DNA from: Paenibacillus sp. Soil522
Lineage (GTDB): Bacteria > Bacillota > Bacilli > Paenibacillales > Paenibacillaceae
Direction of reading: 5' to 3'
NCBI RefSeq assembly: GCF_001428245.1
Contig: NZ_LMRV01000031.1
Span: 104,667-168,666 of the forward strand
Length of the DNA stretch: 64,000 nt
Shown: positions 25,998-37,162 of the stretch, in pieces
Position numbering within the stretch: the stretch's first letter is position 1
Layout of the letters: each line of letters begins with the position of its first letter
Notes under the pieces: model-generated
The model's database searches: none
Seen by the model: only the letters and a program-made list of their open reading frames with translations
Told to the model about the DNA's origin: nothing
Program-made: the position numbers and the translations under genes

Positions 25998-26670
25998 ACG
26001 GCAGATGATTACTGTTACAAACCCCCGCTCACCTATTTCCGAATCCTACCGCGCGCTGCGGACCAATATCGAGTTTTCTTCCATCGATGAGACTCTTCAA
26101 GTGCTAATGGTCTCCTCGGCAGGACCCGGCGAGGGGAAGTCGACAACGATTACGAATCTGGCCATCACCTTCGCGCAATCGGAGAAGAAAGTCATTCTGA
26201 TCGATGCCGATCTTCGTAAGCCTACCGCCCATCACACCTTTTCTTTATCCAATCGCTGGGGGCTGTCTTCTGTTATTTCGCAGCAATCCAAGCTGGAGGA
26301 AGTCATCCAGGCATCGGATATTCCTAACTTGGATGTTATGACATCGGGAGCGATTCCTCCGAACCCGGCAGAGATGATGGGCTCGAAGAAGATGACATCA
26401 CTCCTGGAACAGCTCAGACAAATGTATGACATAATTTTAATCGATACGCCGCCACTGCTCGCGGTAACCGATGCGCAAATCGTGGCTACGAAGAGCGATG
26501 GCGTTATTCTGGTAGTCGATCAAGGCAAAGTGAAACGGGATATCGCAAGCAAGGCTGTAAAGAGTTTAGAGAGCGTAAAAGCACGTATTCTAGGCGTTGT
26601 GCTGAACAATGTGAAGCGCAAAGCGAATGAAGAGGTTTACTATTATTATTATGGCGTTCAAGAGAAATAA
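25978..26670 (+). CDS. ywqD: bacterial tyrosine kinase (YwqD/CpsD-like)
   Basis: 230 residues from a GTG within the end of the Wzz-type gene. Walker A is SSAGPGEGKSTTITNL, Walker A' VILIDADLRKP, Walker B IILIDTPPLLAVTD. The C-terminus ends with a tyrosine cluster EEVYYYYYGVQEK, the autophosphorylation site of BY-kinases. It works with the transmembrane modulator upstream and is reset by the CpsB-type phosphatase. Several damaged copies occur nearby (26751-26938, 31917-31965, 32750-33169). Confidence 0.92.
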   Translation: MSQSKNKRQMITVTNPRSPISESYRALRTNIEFSSIDETLQVLMVSSAGPGEGKSTTITNLAITFAQSEKKVILIDADLRKPTAHHTFSLSNRWGLSSVISQQSKLEEVIQASDIPNLDVMTSGAIPPNPAEMMGSKKMTSLLEQLRQMYDIILIDTPPLLAVTDAQIVATKSDGVILVVDQGKVKRDIASKAVKSLESVKARILGVVLNNVKRKANEEVYYYYYGVQEK

Positions 26671-26750
26671 AAGATAATTCCGTAGTAGATAGCTGTAGCG
26701 TAGGATTAAGCTTAGAAGAGAAGATATGGATGTTCAGTATTATAAAGTAT

Positions 26751-26938
26751 AAAGTACGATATCTAGCAAATCTGGTTATTGCTTATAGCAAGAAAGAAGC
26801 TACTCTGAAAGCCATGTGAGTCTGGAGTTAGTTGAATCAGGAAAAATAGGTGTCGTTTTAAATGACATTAAACCGCAATCGCGCAGTGAGTTATTTTTAG
26901 GACGAGCAGAAAGAAAAAAATGTGTGAAGCAGAAATAG
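26751..26938 (+). pseudogene. remnant of a BY-kinase gene
   Basis: Starts AAAGTACGATATCTAGC and GCAAATCTGG-like text, matching the Walker A region of the kinase remnant at 32883-32915, then jumps to ALKA-type text and VSLELVESGKIGVVLNDIK, the kinase C-terminal third. It ends in a frame without a tyrosine cluster. A large internal deletion and point decay make it non-functional. It lies 80 bases after the intact ywqD. Confidence 0.65.
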
Positions 26939-27110
26939 CTGATCTTACATCATTGGACAAAGGCCACAGTTGCTTCCCCGATCCGCCTATCTTTTCGAAG
27001 AGAAAAATAGTTCTTTATTCCCTATTTTTTGAGCAAAATGCAATACTAAAGTATGATGTTATTTTTTTAAAATTTGATAATATATTCCTATATACGAAAA
27101 TTACATAAAT

Positions 27111-27243
27111 CGTTCGATAATAGCAAAACTGATGAAAATCAGTGACGCAAAGCTAAAGGGACTGAATTGGAACATTCAATATGTCAGCCAGCTGCCGAAA
27201 ACGGGCCTCCGTCCGATTGTATGTGGAACACATTTCAAGGAGG
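27111..27243 (+). promoter_or_regulatory. cyclic-di-GMP-I (GEMM-I) riboswitch 1
   Basis: The aptamer (27111-27203) shows the GEMM-I layout: P1 (CGTTCG with CGAAAACG), a hairpin ACTGAT-GAAA-ATCAGT with GNRA tetraloop, the conserved GACGCAAAGCTAAAGGG, and the second arm ending GTCAGCCAGCTGCCGA. Right after P1, CCTCC (27206-27210) can pair with the GGAGG ribosome site (27239-27243) of the small downstream gene, which suggests translational control. A TAATAT at 27077-27082 may be the -10 box. Confidence 0.85.
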
Positions 27244-27253
27244 TAGAAAGTAT

Positions 27254-27463
27254 ATGAGTTGGTTAATTACTTTGTCTATTTTTTGGATTATTGGCGGTAT
27301 CTTTTATTTTAGTTTATTCGTAGTTTCAAAACGAGCCGATAAAATGGCTGAAGCAATCTTTGTTAGAGAATTTATGGAATCAAAAGCTGCAAGTTCTATT
27401 ATAATCAATGAGATTCATTACTCAGATGAAGAAACTATAGGGAAGTTATGTCTCTCTTCTTAA
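27254..27463 (+). CDS. small membrane protein under a c-di-GMP riboswitch
   Basis: 69 residues from the ATG ten bases after GGAGG. One membrane helix at about 3-24 (LITLSIFWIIGGIFYFSLFV) is followed by a charged cytosolic or extracytoplasmic tail with RADKMAEAIFVREFMESK. I do not recognise a family. It is the only gene between the riboswitch and a terminator, so it is the direct output of this switch. Confidence 0.65.
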   Translation: MSWLITLSIFWIIGGIFYFSLFVVSKRADKMAEAIFVREFMESKAASSIIINEIHYSDEETIGKLCLSS

Positions 27464-27484
27464 GTCTTTTAACCCGGCATATTT

Positions 27485-27530
27485 AAATAAGAGGTATCTA
27501 AAGACTAAGACTTTAGGTACCTCTTATTTA
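27485..27530 (+). terminator. terminator of the riboswitch 1 transcript
   Basis: AAATAAGAGGTATCTAAAG pairs with CTTTAGGTACCTCTTATTT, one mismatch, followed by ATGTTT. It isolates the small gene. Confidence 0.75.
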
Positions 27531-27754
27531 TGTTTGAATAGAAAATACTTACTAAATATTTAAATAAATGCATTATTAAATAGAGAAACTCAAAATCCAA
27601 AGAACAAATCTTGAAGGAAATTGCTTTCGCTTTCATTAGCATTGCATTAATGTTCTCCTAGTCTTCATAATTTTCAGTCATTCGGTCATGTGAGCATAAA
27701 AAAATCCTTTACAATGGGTATGGTAGGTAGTTCCTGTCCATAATCCATTCACGC

Positions 27755-28140
27755 ATGGACAAGGATACCCTATATTCTTCATTTGGTAAATGGTTGAGAC
27801 ATTGCGGACGACGTCTTATGCAAAGAGTTTCAGCAGGAGCTCGGCTTCAGTCCATCTCTGCTGCTCAACTTTGTTGAAAACACAACCGAGTGGATCCTGA
27901 GTTGCTGGGGCAGGTTTTTTGAGCGATTGGTCAAACAGATCCTGTCACGAAATGGTTCTTCCGCAGATCGAGGAATGCTGAAAATCATCGATTCCATATC
28001 GCAGTCGCTGGGCAATTGAAACGTTCTTCAAGTGGATGAAACAGCATCTACAGATCAAATGCTTTTATGGGACAAGCGAGCAATCCGTGCATAATCAATG
28101 AATAGCGCTCATCGCATTCTGTTTGCTTGTAATGATCCTC
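27755..28140 (+). pseudogene. decayed IS4-family transposase
   Basis: An N-terminal start MDKDTLYSSFGKWL (27755), a middle piece SRNGSSADRGMLKIIDSISQ on the same strand, and a C-terminal piece IETFFKWMKQHLQIKCFYG followed by TSEQSVHNQ, a stop, and IALIAFCLL. These are IS4 DDE transposase hallmarks (the FKWxKQHL helix near the catalytic Glu). Internal deletions, frameshifts and a stop make it inactive. No terminal inverted repeats were identified. Confidence 0.65.
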
Positions 28141-28860
28141 GATTCCGGTGGCCTTGGACTAATGCTTCTTCATGCCAAGCGTCTCGGACTACCTAGCCGG
28201 TCTCTTGGCATTTGACAATAATGCCATAAGCTCTCCCCAACCCATCAATTACGTACATTTTCTGGGTATGAGCGTTAACGAAATCTATTTTACAGATAAA
28301 TGACGCATATTCGCTTGTTTCCCTGATTTTCCAGTTTTTAATGCATTGATGGGAACTACGCGTACATCCACATTTCCGAGTTGCCGTAACAATCTCGCAT
28401 AGATAACCGCTTGTTCAACGATCAATTCAGCGCTGATGAACCCTTCATTAGCTGTAATATATGCTTTCAAGTTTAAATCTCACTTTCTCTTTAATTTACG
28501 GAGCTTACGTTGATCTTATGAGCAGTGATCTTCATTGTCAATTAAGGTTTACATTTTGGGCTTAGAATAGCCTAAAGACAGGATGAGGAAGCAGTGGTTT
28601 TGAAAAAGAATATGAATAGAGAGGGAGGTGAATCGCCGGAATCCCTGAATGAAGTGGACTCTTTCGTCCAACCGATTCTCGAAGCGTTGTTCATCGATGA
28701 ACTATAATACCGATGGTCTTTTGCGAAGTAGTGCATCTACTTTTTTTAGAGAAGGCATCACATTCACTATCAGTAACGAATGAAGTTACGGGATACTTGG
28801 CCCCTTTGAGAGCCTTGCGAAAGTCCATTTATCCATCCTTTTTAACAAACCATTCGCTTA
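28141..28860. other. decayed DNA without an intact gene
   Basis: A minus-strand 61-codon frame (28470-28285, TTG start) reads LKAYITANEGFISAELIVEQ and later VDVRVVPINALKTGKSGK. A shifted frame then continues AHTQKMYVIDGLGRAYG, so it looks like a broken gene; I do not recognise the family. A plus-strand frame 28592-28707 of about 38 codons is also seen without support. No other gene. Confidence 0.4.
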
Positions 28861-28897
28861 AAAAAGCTAGGGCCTCCCTGTTATTTACAGAGAGGCC
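28861..28897 (-). terminator. terminator of the decayed SLH gene
   Basis: On the minus strand GGCCTCTCTG pairs with CAGGGAGGCC, followed by CTAGCTTTTTT. It lies downstream of the minus-strand SLH remnant. Confidence 0.65.
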
Positions 28898-29129
28898 GTT
28901 TAGGCTGATGAGCGGCATTTATAATGTGGAATATGGTTACATTGCCAAGCCACAACGTTGAAATAATGTGTTGCTAGGGTCGTGGCTCTGGCTTTAATGA
29001 ATTTGATTGTGTCGGTATTGGCTAAGTTAATAGGAATTGTGGCAGTGATAATTTGATGTCCAGTTTTCCTTTGAGGCCCAGGAATGCGTAAAGATCGTTT
29101 GGAAAATGTAACGATCAAGGCGGAGAATG

Positions 29130-29377
29130 GTAATCAAAAACCGTACTTGATCACCCATTCACAATCCCAAACTTCGCCGTTGTTGTGACAAAAGAGGCAA
29201 ACTAATCGTTGTCTTGAATGTCTGAAAAATTTTTGGTTGCAAGCGAAACTTTTAAACCGAAGGCTGGCTTTCACCAACATCGTAGCAAATTCCGCCCGTG
29301 TACATATTCGTTTAGTTGGAATTCGGTTGTTGCTTTTCCACCCATTATTCACATTAGTCTTGCCTTTATTACTCATT
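29130..29377 (-). pseudogene. SLH-domain protein remnant
   Basis: On the minus strand one frame reads RICTRAEFATMLVKA; a neighbouring frame continues SLATKNFSDIQDND, a stop where Trp is expected, FASFVTTTAKFGIVNG, and another stop. This is one SLH domain running into the next (TRAE signature, FSDI, GIVNG). Two TGG-to-stop changes and a frameshift kill it. It starts immediately after the LCP gene. The tract to 28900 may be the rest of the same gene but is not recognisable. Confidence 0.65.
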
Positions 29378-30319
29378 TCAAGACACCTTCTGAAGATGCT
29401 CTTTGATTTTATTGTGAATACGGGTTCGCTCATCATTCTCGACATTATAATACCAAATTCGATTGATAATCTGGCCTTTTCCTTGCACCTCAACCATATC
29501 GATCTTATGAATCTGAGGTCGGTAATCCGTCACAAATTGCTTCATTTCATCAAAGGTAATATTCGTCTTCACACTATCTTTAAGCTCGCCTAGAATCGAC
29601 TGTAGTTGGGTTACATTGGAGAAGCTCATTGCACGATTCATGACTTCCTGCAGAATATCACGCTGCCGCGTATTGCGTCCGAAGTCGCCCCTTGGGTCAT
29701 CATAGCGCATACGGGAATACTTCAACGCTAATGTTCCGTTCAACGACAGATGACCTTGATCGAACTTATGACCCTCATAATCAAAAGAAAACGGATTATC
29801 CACCTCAACGCCGCCTATCAAATCAATAAGCCGCGCGAAGCCTTCCATATTCACTTTGGCATAGTAATCAATAGGATAATCCAGGAAATTCTCTACTGTT
29901 TGTATGGACATTTCCACGCCGCCGAAGGCGTAAGCATGGTTGATTTTGTCTATGGTGCCGTGACCAATGATTTCGGTTCGCGTATCACGAGGAATATTAA
30001 ATATCAATATGGACTGCTTTACAGGATTAACGGTCAGTACAATCATTGTATCAGAACGACCCCGATCATTTTTCCGCTCATCCACACCTAAGACAAGAAC
30101 TGTGAAGGGGTCCAAATTTTTCATGGGCTCCGTTGCCTTGTTCACGTCTGTGTCTTTGCTGATATAGGCCGGATTTACGGGCTCTAAGTCATCATATATC
30201 TTTGCAGCGGTTTGCTGGGCTGAATTATATACGTACCAAACTAAGCCTCCTACCAGCAGTAGTATTGTAGCGACTACAGCCCCTGTCCATATGAGGGTGA
30301 GTTTCAATCGACGATTCAT
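29378..30319 (-). CDS. LytR-CpsA-Psr (LCP) family glycopolymer ligase
   Basis: 313 residues from the ATG at 30319 after AAGGAG; the longer frame from 30361 lacks a site. The N-terminal membrane helix is at about 8-30, then the extracytoplasmic LCP domain: TVLVLGVDERKNDRGRSDTM, IPRDTRTEI, INHAYAFGG and LKYSRMRYDDPRGDFGR. LCP enzymes move glycopolymers from undecaprenyl carriers to peptidoglycan or related acceptors, so this could attach the polymer made by the cluster to its right. It stands alone among decayed genes. Confidence 0.88.
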   Translation of the reverse strand: MNRRLKLTLIWTGAVVATILLLVGGLVWYVYNSAQQTAAKIYDDLEPVNPAYISKDTDVNKATEPMKNLDPFTVLVLGVDERKNDRGRSDTMIVLTVNPVKQSILIFNIPRDTRTEIIGHGTIDKINHAYAFGGVEMSIQTVENFLDYPIDYYAKVNMEGFARLIDLIGGVEVDNPFSFDYEGHKFDQGHLSLNGTLALKYSRMRYDDPRGDFGRNTRQRDILQEVMNRAMSFSNVTQLQSILGELKDSVKTNITFDEMKQFVTDYRPQIHKIDMVEVQGKGQIINRIWYYNVENDERTRIHNKIKEHLQKVS

Positions 30320-30639
30320 GTTTGCAGGACTCCTTATTTTACTTTTGAGCACGTAATCCATTTGGTGCTAATTGCTCATCAACTTATTTCAATTATTAAA
30401 CATGTTCTAGAACAAATGAAGTGGTAATTAGTAGAAGCATCTTAGAACATAAACTCCTCCCACAATCATTCCATAGCATTCTCATTGCCGGTAATCAAGC
30501 TAAAGATTAATCTAGCAGTCGCTCTGTCCGAATCAAGCGATAACGCTGTTCACTTCGTTTGATAGTTGGGGGAGGCCGTCGATCATTAATTGGATTGATC
30601 TGAAAGTTCGAAGTCAAGATTATTTTGTAACCGCCCCAA

Positions 30640-30816
30640 TAAAAAACCGCATAAAACGCGAAAATGATCAGCTATTTTATTTAAAAGGTCATAACCTAGT
30701 TCTCTTCGATTATTCTCCTAATATGAGAGTGAGTCCAGGGTAATTTCAAGGTGGTCTGCTAATTCATCCTGCGTCAATTCCCTTTAATTATGCAAAAAGG
30801 CAATTCTATTACACAC
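30640..30816 (-). pseudogene. decayed XRE-family HTH regulator
   Basis: The minus-strand frame from a GTG with GGAAAGGAG upstream reads VCNRIAFLHN, a stop, RELTQDELADHLEITLDSLS, a stop, then ENNRRELGYDLLNKIADHF. This is a SinR/XRE helix-turn-helix (LTQDELADHL and YENNRRE) with two nonsense codons, one replacing the usual Tyr or His before ENNRRE. Confidence 0.65.
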
Positions 30817-32293
30817 GAGCATCTCCTTTCCTTAATGTTCTTTATAAAAAAGTAACCGAATGGTCTCAGGCTCCATACGTTCCATTGAGTTTGATCACGA
30901 AACGTATTGACAATATCATATAATTTGATAAAAAGAAAGAGTGCTAGTGCTTCCCGACCGAACTATGGTAAATATGGTTTGGTGAATTTGAAGGCACTAC
31001 CATGACCAAGAGTTATAAAAGGTTCTACTCCTAGCCATGCTTGAACGAGGTGTCTCGGACTGGAACGCTCCGATTAAAGCTGCTCCTTTCTTACTATTGG
31101 CATTTAATAGAGAAGGGATTCGGAGAAAAGTCGACGTCTCCTTCCATGAAGAAATTTTTCGATCATATGAAAGATGAATTCAAATTGAGACTGTGAGACT
31201 CTTAAGGAGAGCTATGTGTACATGACATCTCAAAACCGTCCATATAGGGTCACGGTTCGCTCATTGCTGTAAGCCTGGAATTCACCATAGCGCGTGATGA
31301 CAATCCGGTAATCTATTGTCATCTAGTATTGCTTTCATCTGCGAGGGACCTGCCTAATGAGCTCGGAGATCTTATTCATTCTTTGGAAGCTAAACTCAAT
31401 CCCACCTTTCAGCAACCGATTGACGGTTATGTGAAAACCCTTATAAAAATCCTACTCAAACACATTTCTACACATACATGATTTCCTCGAAGGAGATACA
31501 AAGGAAGAGAACAGAGTCTAGGTGGACAGAAAGAGACAGTGATTAAGTATCGTTGTAATTCGTTACTTGCATGTTCGGAACTTCATTCCATGATAAAAAA
31601 GGGGAGAGGCAACGCCATGCAGGAGGTTCCAAAGGTGGTCATTTTATCTCATTGTGTCATTGTCACACTTTAGTATTGATTGAAATCACAGAGATTGGAA
31701 TATATGACAACATTGTTAAAAAATCATTAGGGTTTTTTCATAATTATAGATACAAAGTAGTTACTTTTTGATATAATTCAATTTGTTGGGCAAAAAAATG
31801 GTCGTATTTGCCCATGCTAACGTAAGCTGGAATCACGAAAGTGATATTAGTCAAGATAGTAGATACAGTTTTCAAGTAGTGAGTTTTGGTGAGTACATAG
31901 GACTTAAGCAGGTTTTGTAGGTGGCAAGTCTACAACGGTTACTTCATTTATGCGCAGTCAGGCAAACGGTTGAGCTGTTTCATTAAAGGAGCACTCTGCC
32001 AATTGACTGTTTGTTCGATAACCGGACTATTTGGAAAGAAGATTCAGAAGCACTTGAATTATGTCGAACCGTATGGTCTATTTCATTGCTATCGATGCTC
32101 ATAAATGTTACCACAGAGCATTAGAACTGAACAAAAGCGTATCATATCCTCGGCAGGACACTTGGCGATGAATATATCGATTTGTATCGTAATAATACGA
32201 TTCGAGTCATTTAGAACAAAGAAATTTACTGAGGCGGATAAATCGAAAAGAATAATACTTTTTTGGTAAAATAATACAAATGGAGGAGGCAAC
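30817..32293. other. decayed DNA with a short BY-kinase scrap
   Basis: No intact gene. At 31917-31965 the plus strand reads GKSTTVTS followed by TTATGCGCAGTC, the Walker A and YAQS parts of a BY-kinase brought together by deletion. A fragment near 31140-31190 (MKKFFDHMKDEFK) recalls IS3-type transposase ends, but weakly. The rest is unrecognised. Confidence 0.45.
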
Positions 32294-32697
32294 TTGAAAC
32301 TGAAAGATTATTGGTCAATTGTCAGGAAAAATATTTGGATGATCCTTGTGTTGGTCATCGTCAGTGGAACGACAACGGGCATCTATTCTTATTTCTTTAT
32401 GGATAAGATGTATGAAGCATCCACGAATTTGATCGTGAATCAGAATATGGATGCGAAAAATAGCAGAATAGATCTCGGTACAATCAACACCAACATTCTA
32501 TTGTTAAGACCTACAAATAAATTATAAAAAACCCCGTATTATGAGCAAAGTTGTGGCGAAATTTCCCGACCTGAAGCTAACTTTAACAAAACTTTGTTGG
32601 ATTTTCTCATACGCGGTACAAGCGTCAAGTTCGGCCAGCCAAGAATTTGTTCGACATCCGCTTCCGATTTCAACGTATCATCGATTAACAGAAGGTC
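32294..32697 (+). pseudogene. Wzz-family gene broken by deletion and internal inversion
   Basis: The 5' part encodes DYWSIVRKNIWMILVLVIV, then YEASTNLIVNQNMDAK and, after a frameshift near 32515, IIKNPVIMSKVVAKFPDLKL. The middle of the protein is missing. At 32592-32697 the minus strand encodes DDTLKSEADVEQILGWPNLT and LVPRMRKSNK, the C-terminal tail that should follow on the plus strand. The 3' end is thus inverted in place. GGAGGAGG precedes the ATG, so the start signals survive. Confidence 0.75.
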
Positions 32698-32749
32698 ACC
32701 AAAACAATAAGAGGTGAGAAGAATGTCATGATAGACACTTAATGATCAG

Positions 32750-33169
32750 TTGATCACAGATAGCAATCCAATGTCGCCGATCTCCGAAGCCTATAAAATT
32801 CTTCGGACTAATATCGAATTTTCGAATGTTGATGAGAAGATACAAACGATAATGCTTACCTCCACCAAGATGGCCGAAGGGGAAAGTACGACATTTGCAA
32901 ATCTGGCTGTTGCTTATGCGCAGTCGAACAAGAAAGTGCTCCTCATCGATACGCCGCCTGTCCTGGTGGTCACCGATGCTCAAATCGTTGCCGCTCAGTG
33001 CGATGGTGTAATAATGGTCATCGATTCCGGAAGGGTCAAGAATGAAGCCGCCCTGAAAGCCAAAGTGAGTTTGGAGCTAGTTAAAGCGAGAATGATCGGC
33101 GTCATTATAAATAACATTAACCGCAACAGCACAGATGGTTATTATTATGGCGAGCGGAAAGAGAAATAA
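32750..33169 (+). pseudogene. inactive BY-kinase with internal deletion
   Basis: 139 codons in one frame. NPMSPISEAYKILRTNIEF and the C-terminal SLELVKARMIGVIINN plus GYYYGERKEK tyrosine tail are present. Walker A reads AEGESTT, with Glu in place of the essential Lys. The segment from Walker A' to Walker B is gone: KKVLLID joins straight to TPPVLVVTDAQ. The junction sits on ATCGAT, a sequence expected at both ends of the lost segment, so microhomology deletion is likely. It cannot bind ATP normally, though the tyrosine tail could still be a substrate. Confidence 0.75.
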
Positions 33170-33330
33170 AAAGGGTAACGCAGAAATAGCACGTAGAGTA
33201 ATGTATGAACGGATTTAAAGGTAATGTCTCCTGTACCTATATCACTGGAGGCACTCGGTCATGCTGTGGGTCGATAGACCTTAGACGTAAATCGTCAAGA
33301 GTGTGACGTGAGGATGGGTTTGATGCCTGA

Positions 33331-33404
33331 ACTTGGACAGCAAAAGTCCAAGCTATGCTTTCTTACGTGCTTAACAGGCGTAAGAAGACACAGCTTGCAT
33401 TTTT
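33331..33404 (+). terminator. tandem hairpin leader with terminator before galU
   Basis: ACTTGGAC-N7-GTCCAAG (33331-33350) is followed by a longer hairpin AAGCTATGCTTTCTTACG against CGTAAGAAGACACAGCTT (33350-33367 with 33379-33396) and GCATTTTTG. The arms overlap by a base, so the two may compete. It could end read-through from the pseudogenes or act as an attenuator for the cluster. Confidence 0.55.
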
Positions 33405-33462
33405 GATAACTAGATAAATAGGAGACAAGAAAATTTAGAAAATCGAAGGATAGGTGATTGAG

Positions 33463-34356
33463 ATGAAAAAAGTGAGAAAAGCTATCATTCCTGCCGCTGG
33501 ACTTGGAACACGATTTCTTCCAGCAACGAAAGCTATGCCAAAAGAAATGTTACCTATCGTTGATAAACCTACCATTCAGTACATAGTAGAGGAAGCCATC
33601 CAATCCGGTATTGAAGACATCATTATTGTAACAGGAAAAGGAAAGCGGGCTATTGAAGATCACTTCGATATTGCTTTTGAGTTGGAGCATAATCTCTATG
33701 AGAAGGGCAAACACGAAATCCTCAAAGAAGTCCAAAAATCCTCGAGCATCAATATACATTATATTCGTCAAAAAGAAGCCAAAGGGCTGGGGCATGCGGT
33801 ATGGTGTGCTAGGAATTTCATCGGCGATGAACCGTTTGCCGTCCTCCTTGGTGACGATATCGTACAGGCGGAAATTCCATGCATCAAACAGCTGATAGAC
33901 CAATATGAGCAGGTGGGAAGATCGGTTATCGGTGTTCAAGCCGTTGCCATTGATCAAACTGAAAGATACGGAATTGTGGATCCAGTGGAGCCGGCAGATA
34001 CGAAGCTCGTTCAAGTTCGTAATTTTGTTGAGAAACCACCGCTAGGTTCTGCACCTTCCAATCTCGCTATCATGGGAAGATATGTTTTAACTCCAGCAAT
34101 ATTTGGTTTCCTAGAAAAACAAGAGACTGGAGCCGGCGGTGAGATTCAACTGACGGATGCGATTCAGAAATTGAACGAATCAGAAGGCGTTTACGCTTAT
34201 GATTTCGACGGAGTTCGTTATGATGTTGGAGAGAAGCTGGGCTATATTAAAACCAGCTTGGATTTTGCACTTCAGAGGAAAGAACTTCGTTTACCATTAC
34301 TTACGGCTTTAGAAGAGATATTGGAGCGTGAAAAGGCCAACAAAGTCATTTATTGA
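33463..34356 (+). CDS. galU: UTP-glucose-1-phosphate uridylyltransferase
   Basis: 297 residues from the ATG at 33463; GTG at 33454 is a less likely start. The nucleotidyltransferase signature is [20 protein letters not shown], with [34 protein letters not shown] and GEIQLTDAI. It makes UDP-glucose, the precursor for Ugd and GalE products. It is first in the polysaccharide cluster; the next gene follows within 21 bases. Confidence 0.93.
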   Translation: MKKVRKAIIPAAGLGTRFLPATKAMPKEMLPIVDKPTIQYIVEEAIQSGIEDIIIVTGKGKRAIEDHFDIAFELEHNLYEKGKHEILKEVQKSSSINIHYIRQKEAKGLGHAVWCARNFIGDEPFAVLLGDDIVQAEIPCIKQLIDQYEQVGRSVIGVQAVAIDQTERYGIVDPVEPADTKLVQVRNFVEKPPLGSAPSNLAIMGRYVLTPAIFGFLEKQETGAGGEIQLTDAIQKLNESEGVYAYDFDGVRYDVGEKLGYIKTSLDFALQRKELRLPLLTALEEILEREKANKVIY

Positions 34357-34377
34357 TTGGTAAGAGGGGGAATGAAT

Positions 34378-35070
34378 ATGGCTCAACAAAGAAATGATGC
34401 AAAGATCGCTCTGGAAACTAATGTATATAATGCTTCGGTAGCGATAGAACATAAAAGAAACTTAAGAGCTTATCTAATAACCAAGAGAGCGATGGATATT
34501 ATAGCCGCTTTTATTGGAATGGTATTTCTTATTCCGTTATTTATTGTCGTCGCCATCTTAATCAAGATCGAGGACCCTCGTGGTCCTGTTTTCTTTCATC
34601 AGGTTCGAATTGGTAAGAACGAAACACCATTTCGCATGTATAAATTTCGTTCAATGGTCTCCAATGCGGAAGAACTACTAGATGGGTTGCTGAGCCAAAA
34701 CGAAATTGACGGCGCGATGTTCAAGATGAAGGAAGACCCACGTATCACCAAAGTGGGTAAGTTCATACGAAAAACCAGCATCGATGAGCTGCCGCAGCTA
34801 TGGAACGTGATTAGAGGCGACATGTCCATTGTTGGGCCTAGACCCCCGCTATCACGCGAAGTAGCAGAATATACGAGTTATGACAAGATGAGGCTCAAGG
34901 TGATGCCAGGTTGTACCGGCTTATGGCAGGTAAGCGGAAGAAATGAATTGAACTTTGCCGAAATGGTTGATCTAGATCTGGCTTACATAGAACGCAGAAG
35001 TATGCTATTTGATCTAAAAATTATATTCAAGACAGTAAAAGTACTAATCGGATCAAAAGATGCTTTTTGA
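34378..35070 (+). CDS. initiating undecaprenyl-phosphate sugar-1-phosphate transferase
   Basis: 230 residues from the ATG at 34378 after AGAGGGGG. One membrane hairpin is at about 35-60, then the catalytic domain of the WcaJ/WbaP/EpsL type: MYKFRSMVSNAEEL, ITKVGKFIRKTSIDELPQLW, NVIRGDMSIVGPRPPL, and the Tyr-rich end. It loads the first sugar phosphate onto undecaprenyl phosphate. The sugar is unknown; glucose or galactose are usual for the family. Confidence 0.9.
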   Translation: MAQQRNDAKIALETNVYNASVAIEHKRNLRAYLITKRAMDIIAAFIGMVFLIPLFIVVAILIKIEDPRGPVFFHQVRIGKNETPFRMYKFRSMVSNAEELLDGLLSQNEIDGAMFKMKEDPRITKVGKFIRKTSIDELPQLWNVIRGDMSIVGPRPPLSREVAEYTSYDKMRLKVMPGCTGLWQVSGRNELNFAEMVDLDLAYIERRSMLFDLKIIFKTVKVLIGSKDAF

Positions 35071-35101
35071 AATAAAATAAATATGAAAATGAGGTGTCGG
35101 T

Positions 35102-37061
<1,960 letters not shown>

Positions 37062-37162
37062 CTAGCTGAATTAAATAAAAAAGCACTGTGTAAAGTAAAG
37101 CAGCACTTTTTTTATTTTTAACTCAAATAACTTTTACTTATTCATAGGAACGGAGTTCGGAT

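Noticed and set aside
28592..28707. Small plus-strand frame of about 38 codons
   Set aside because: No convincing ribosome site or start, acidic low-information product, and it lies in decayed DNA.
31140..31190. IS3-family transposase fragment
   Set aside because: Only about 13 residues (MKKFFDHMKDEFK) resemble a transposase; insufficient to claim.
37076..37115. Terminator between gmd and the next glycosyltransferase
   Set aside because: Only AAAAAAG/CTTTTTT and CTG/CAG pair, with mismatches between; too weak to call, and the next gene is in the same direction.
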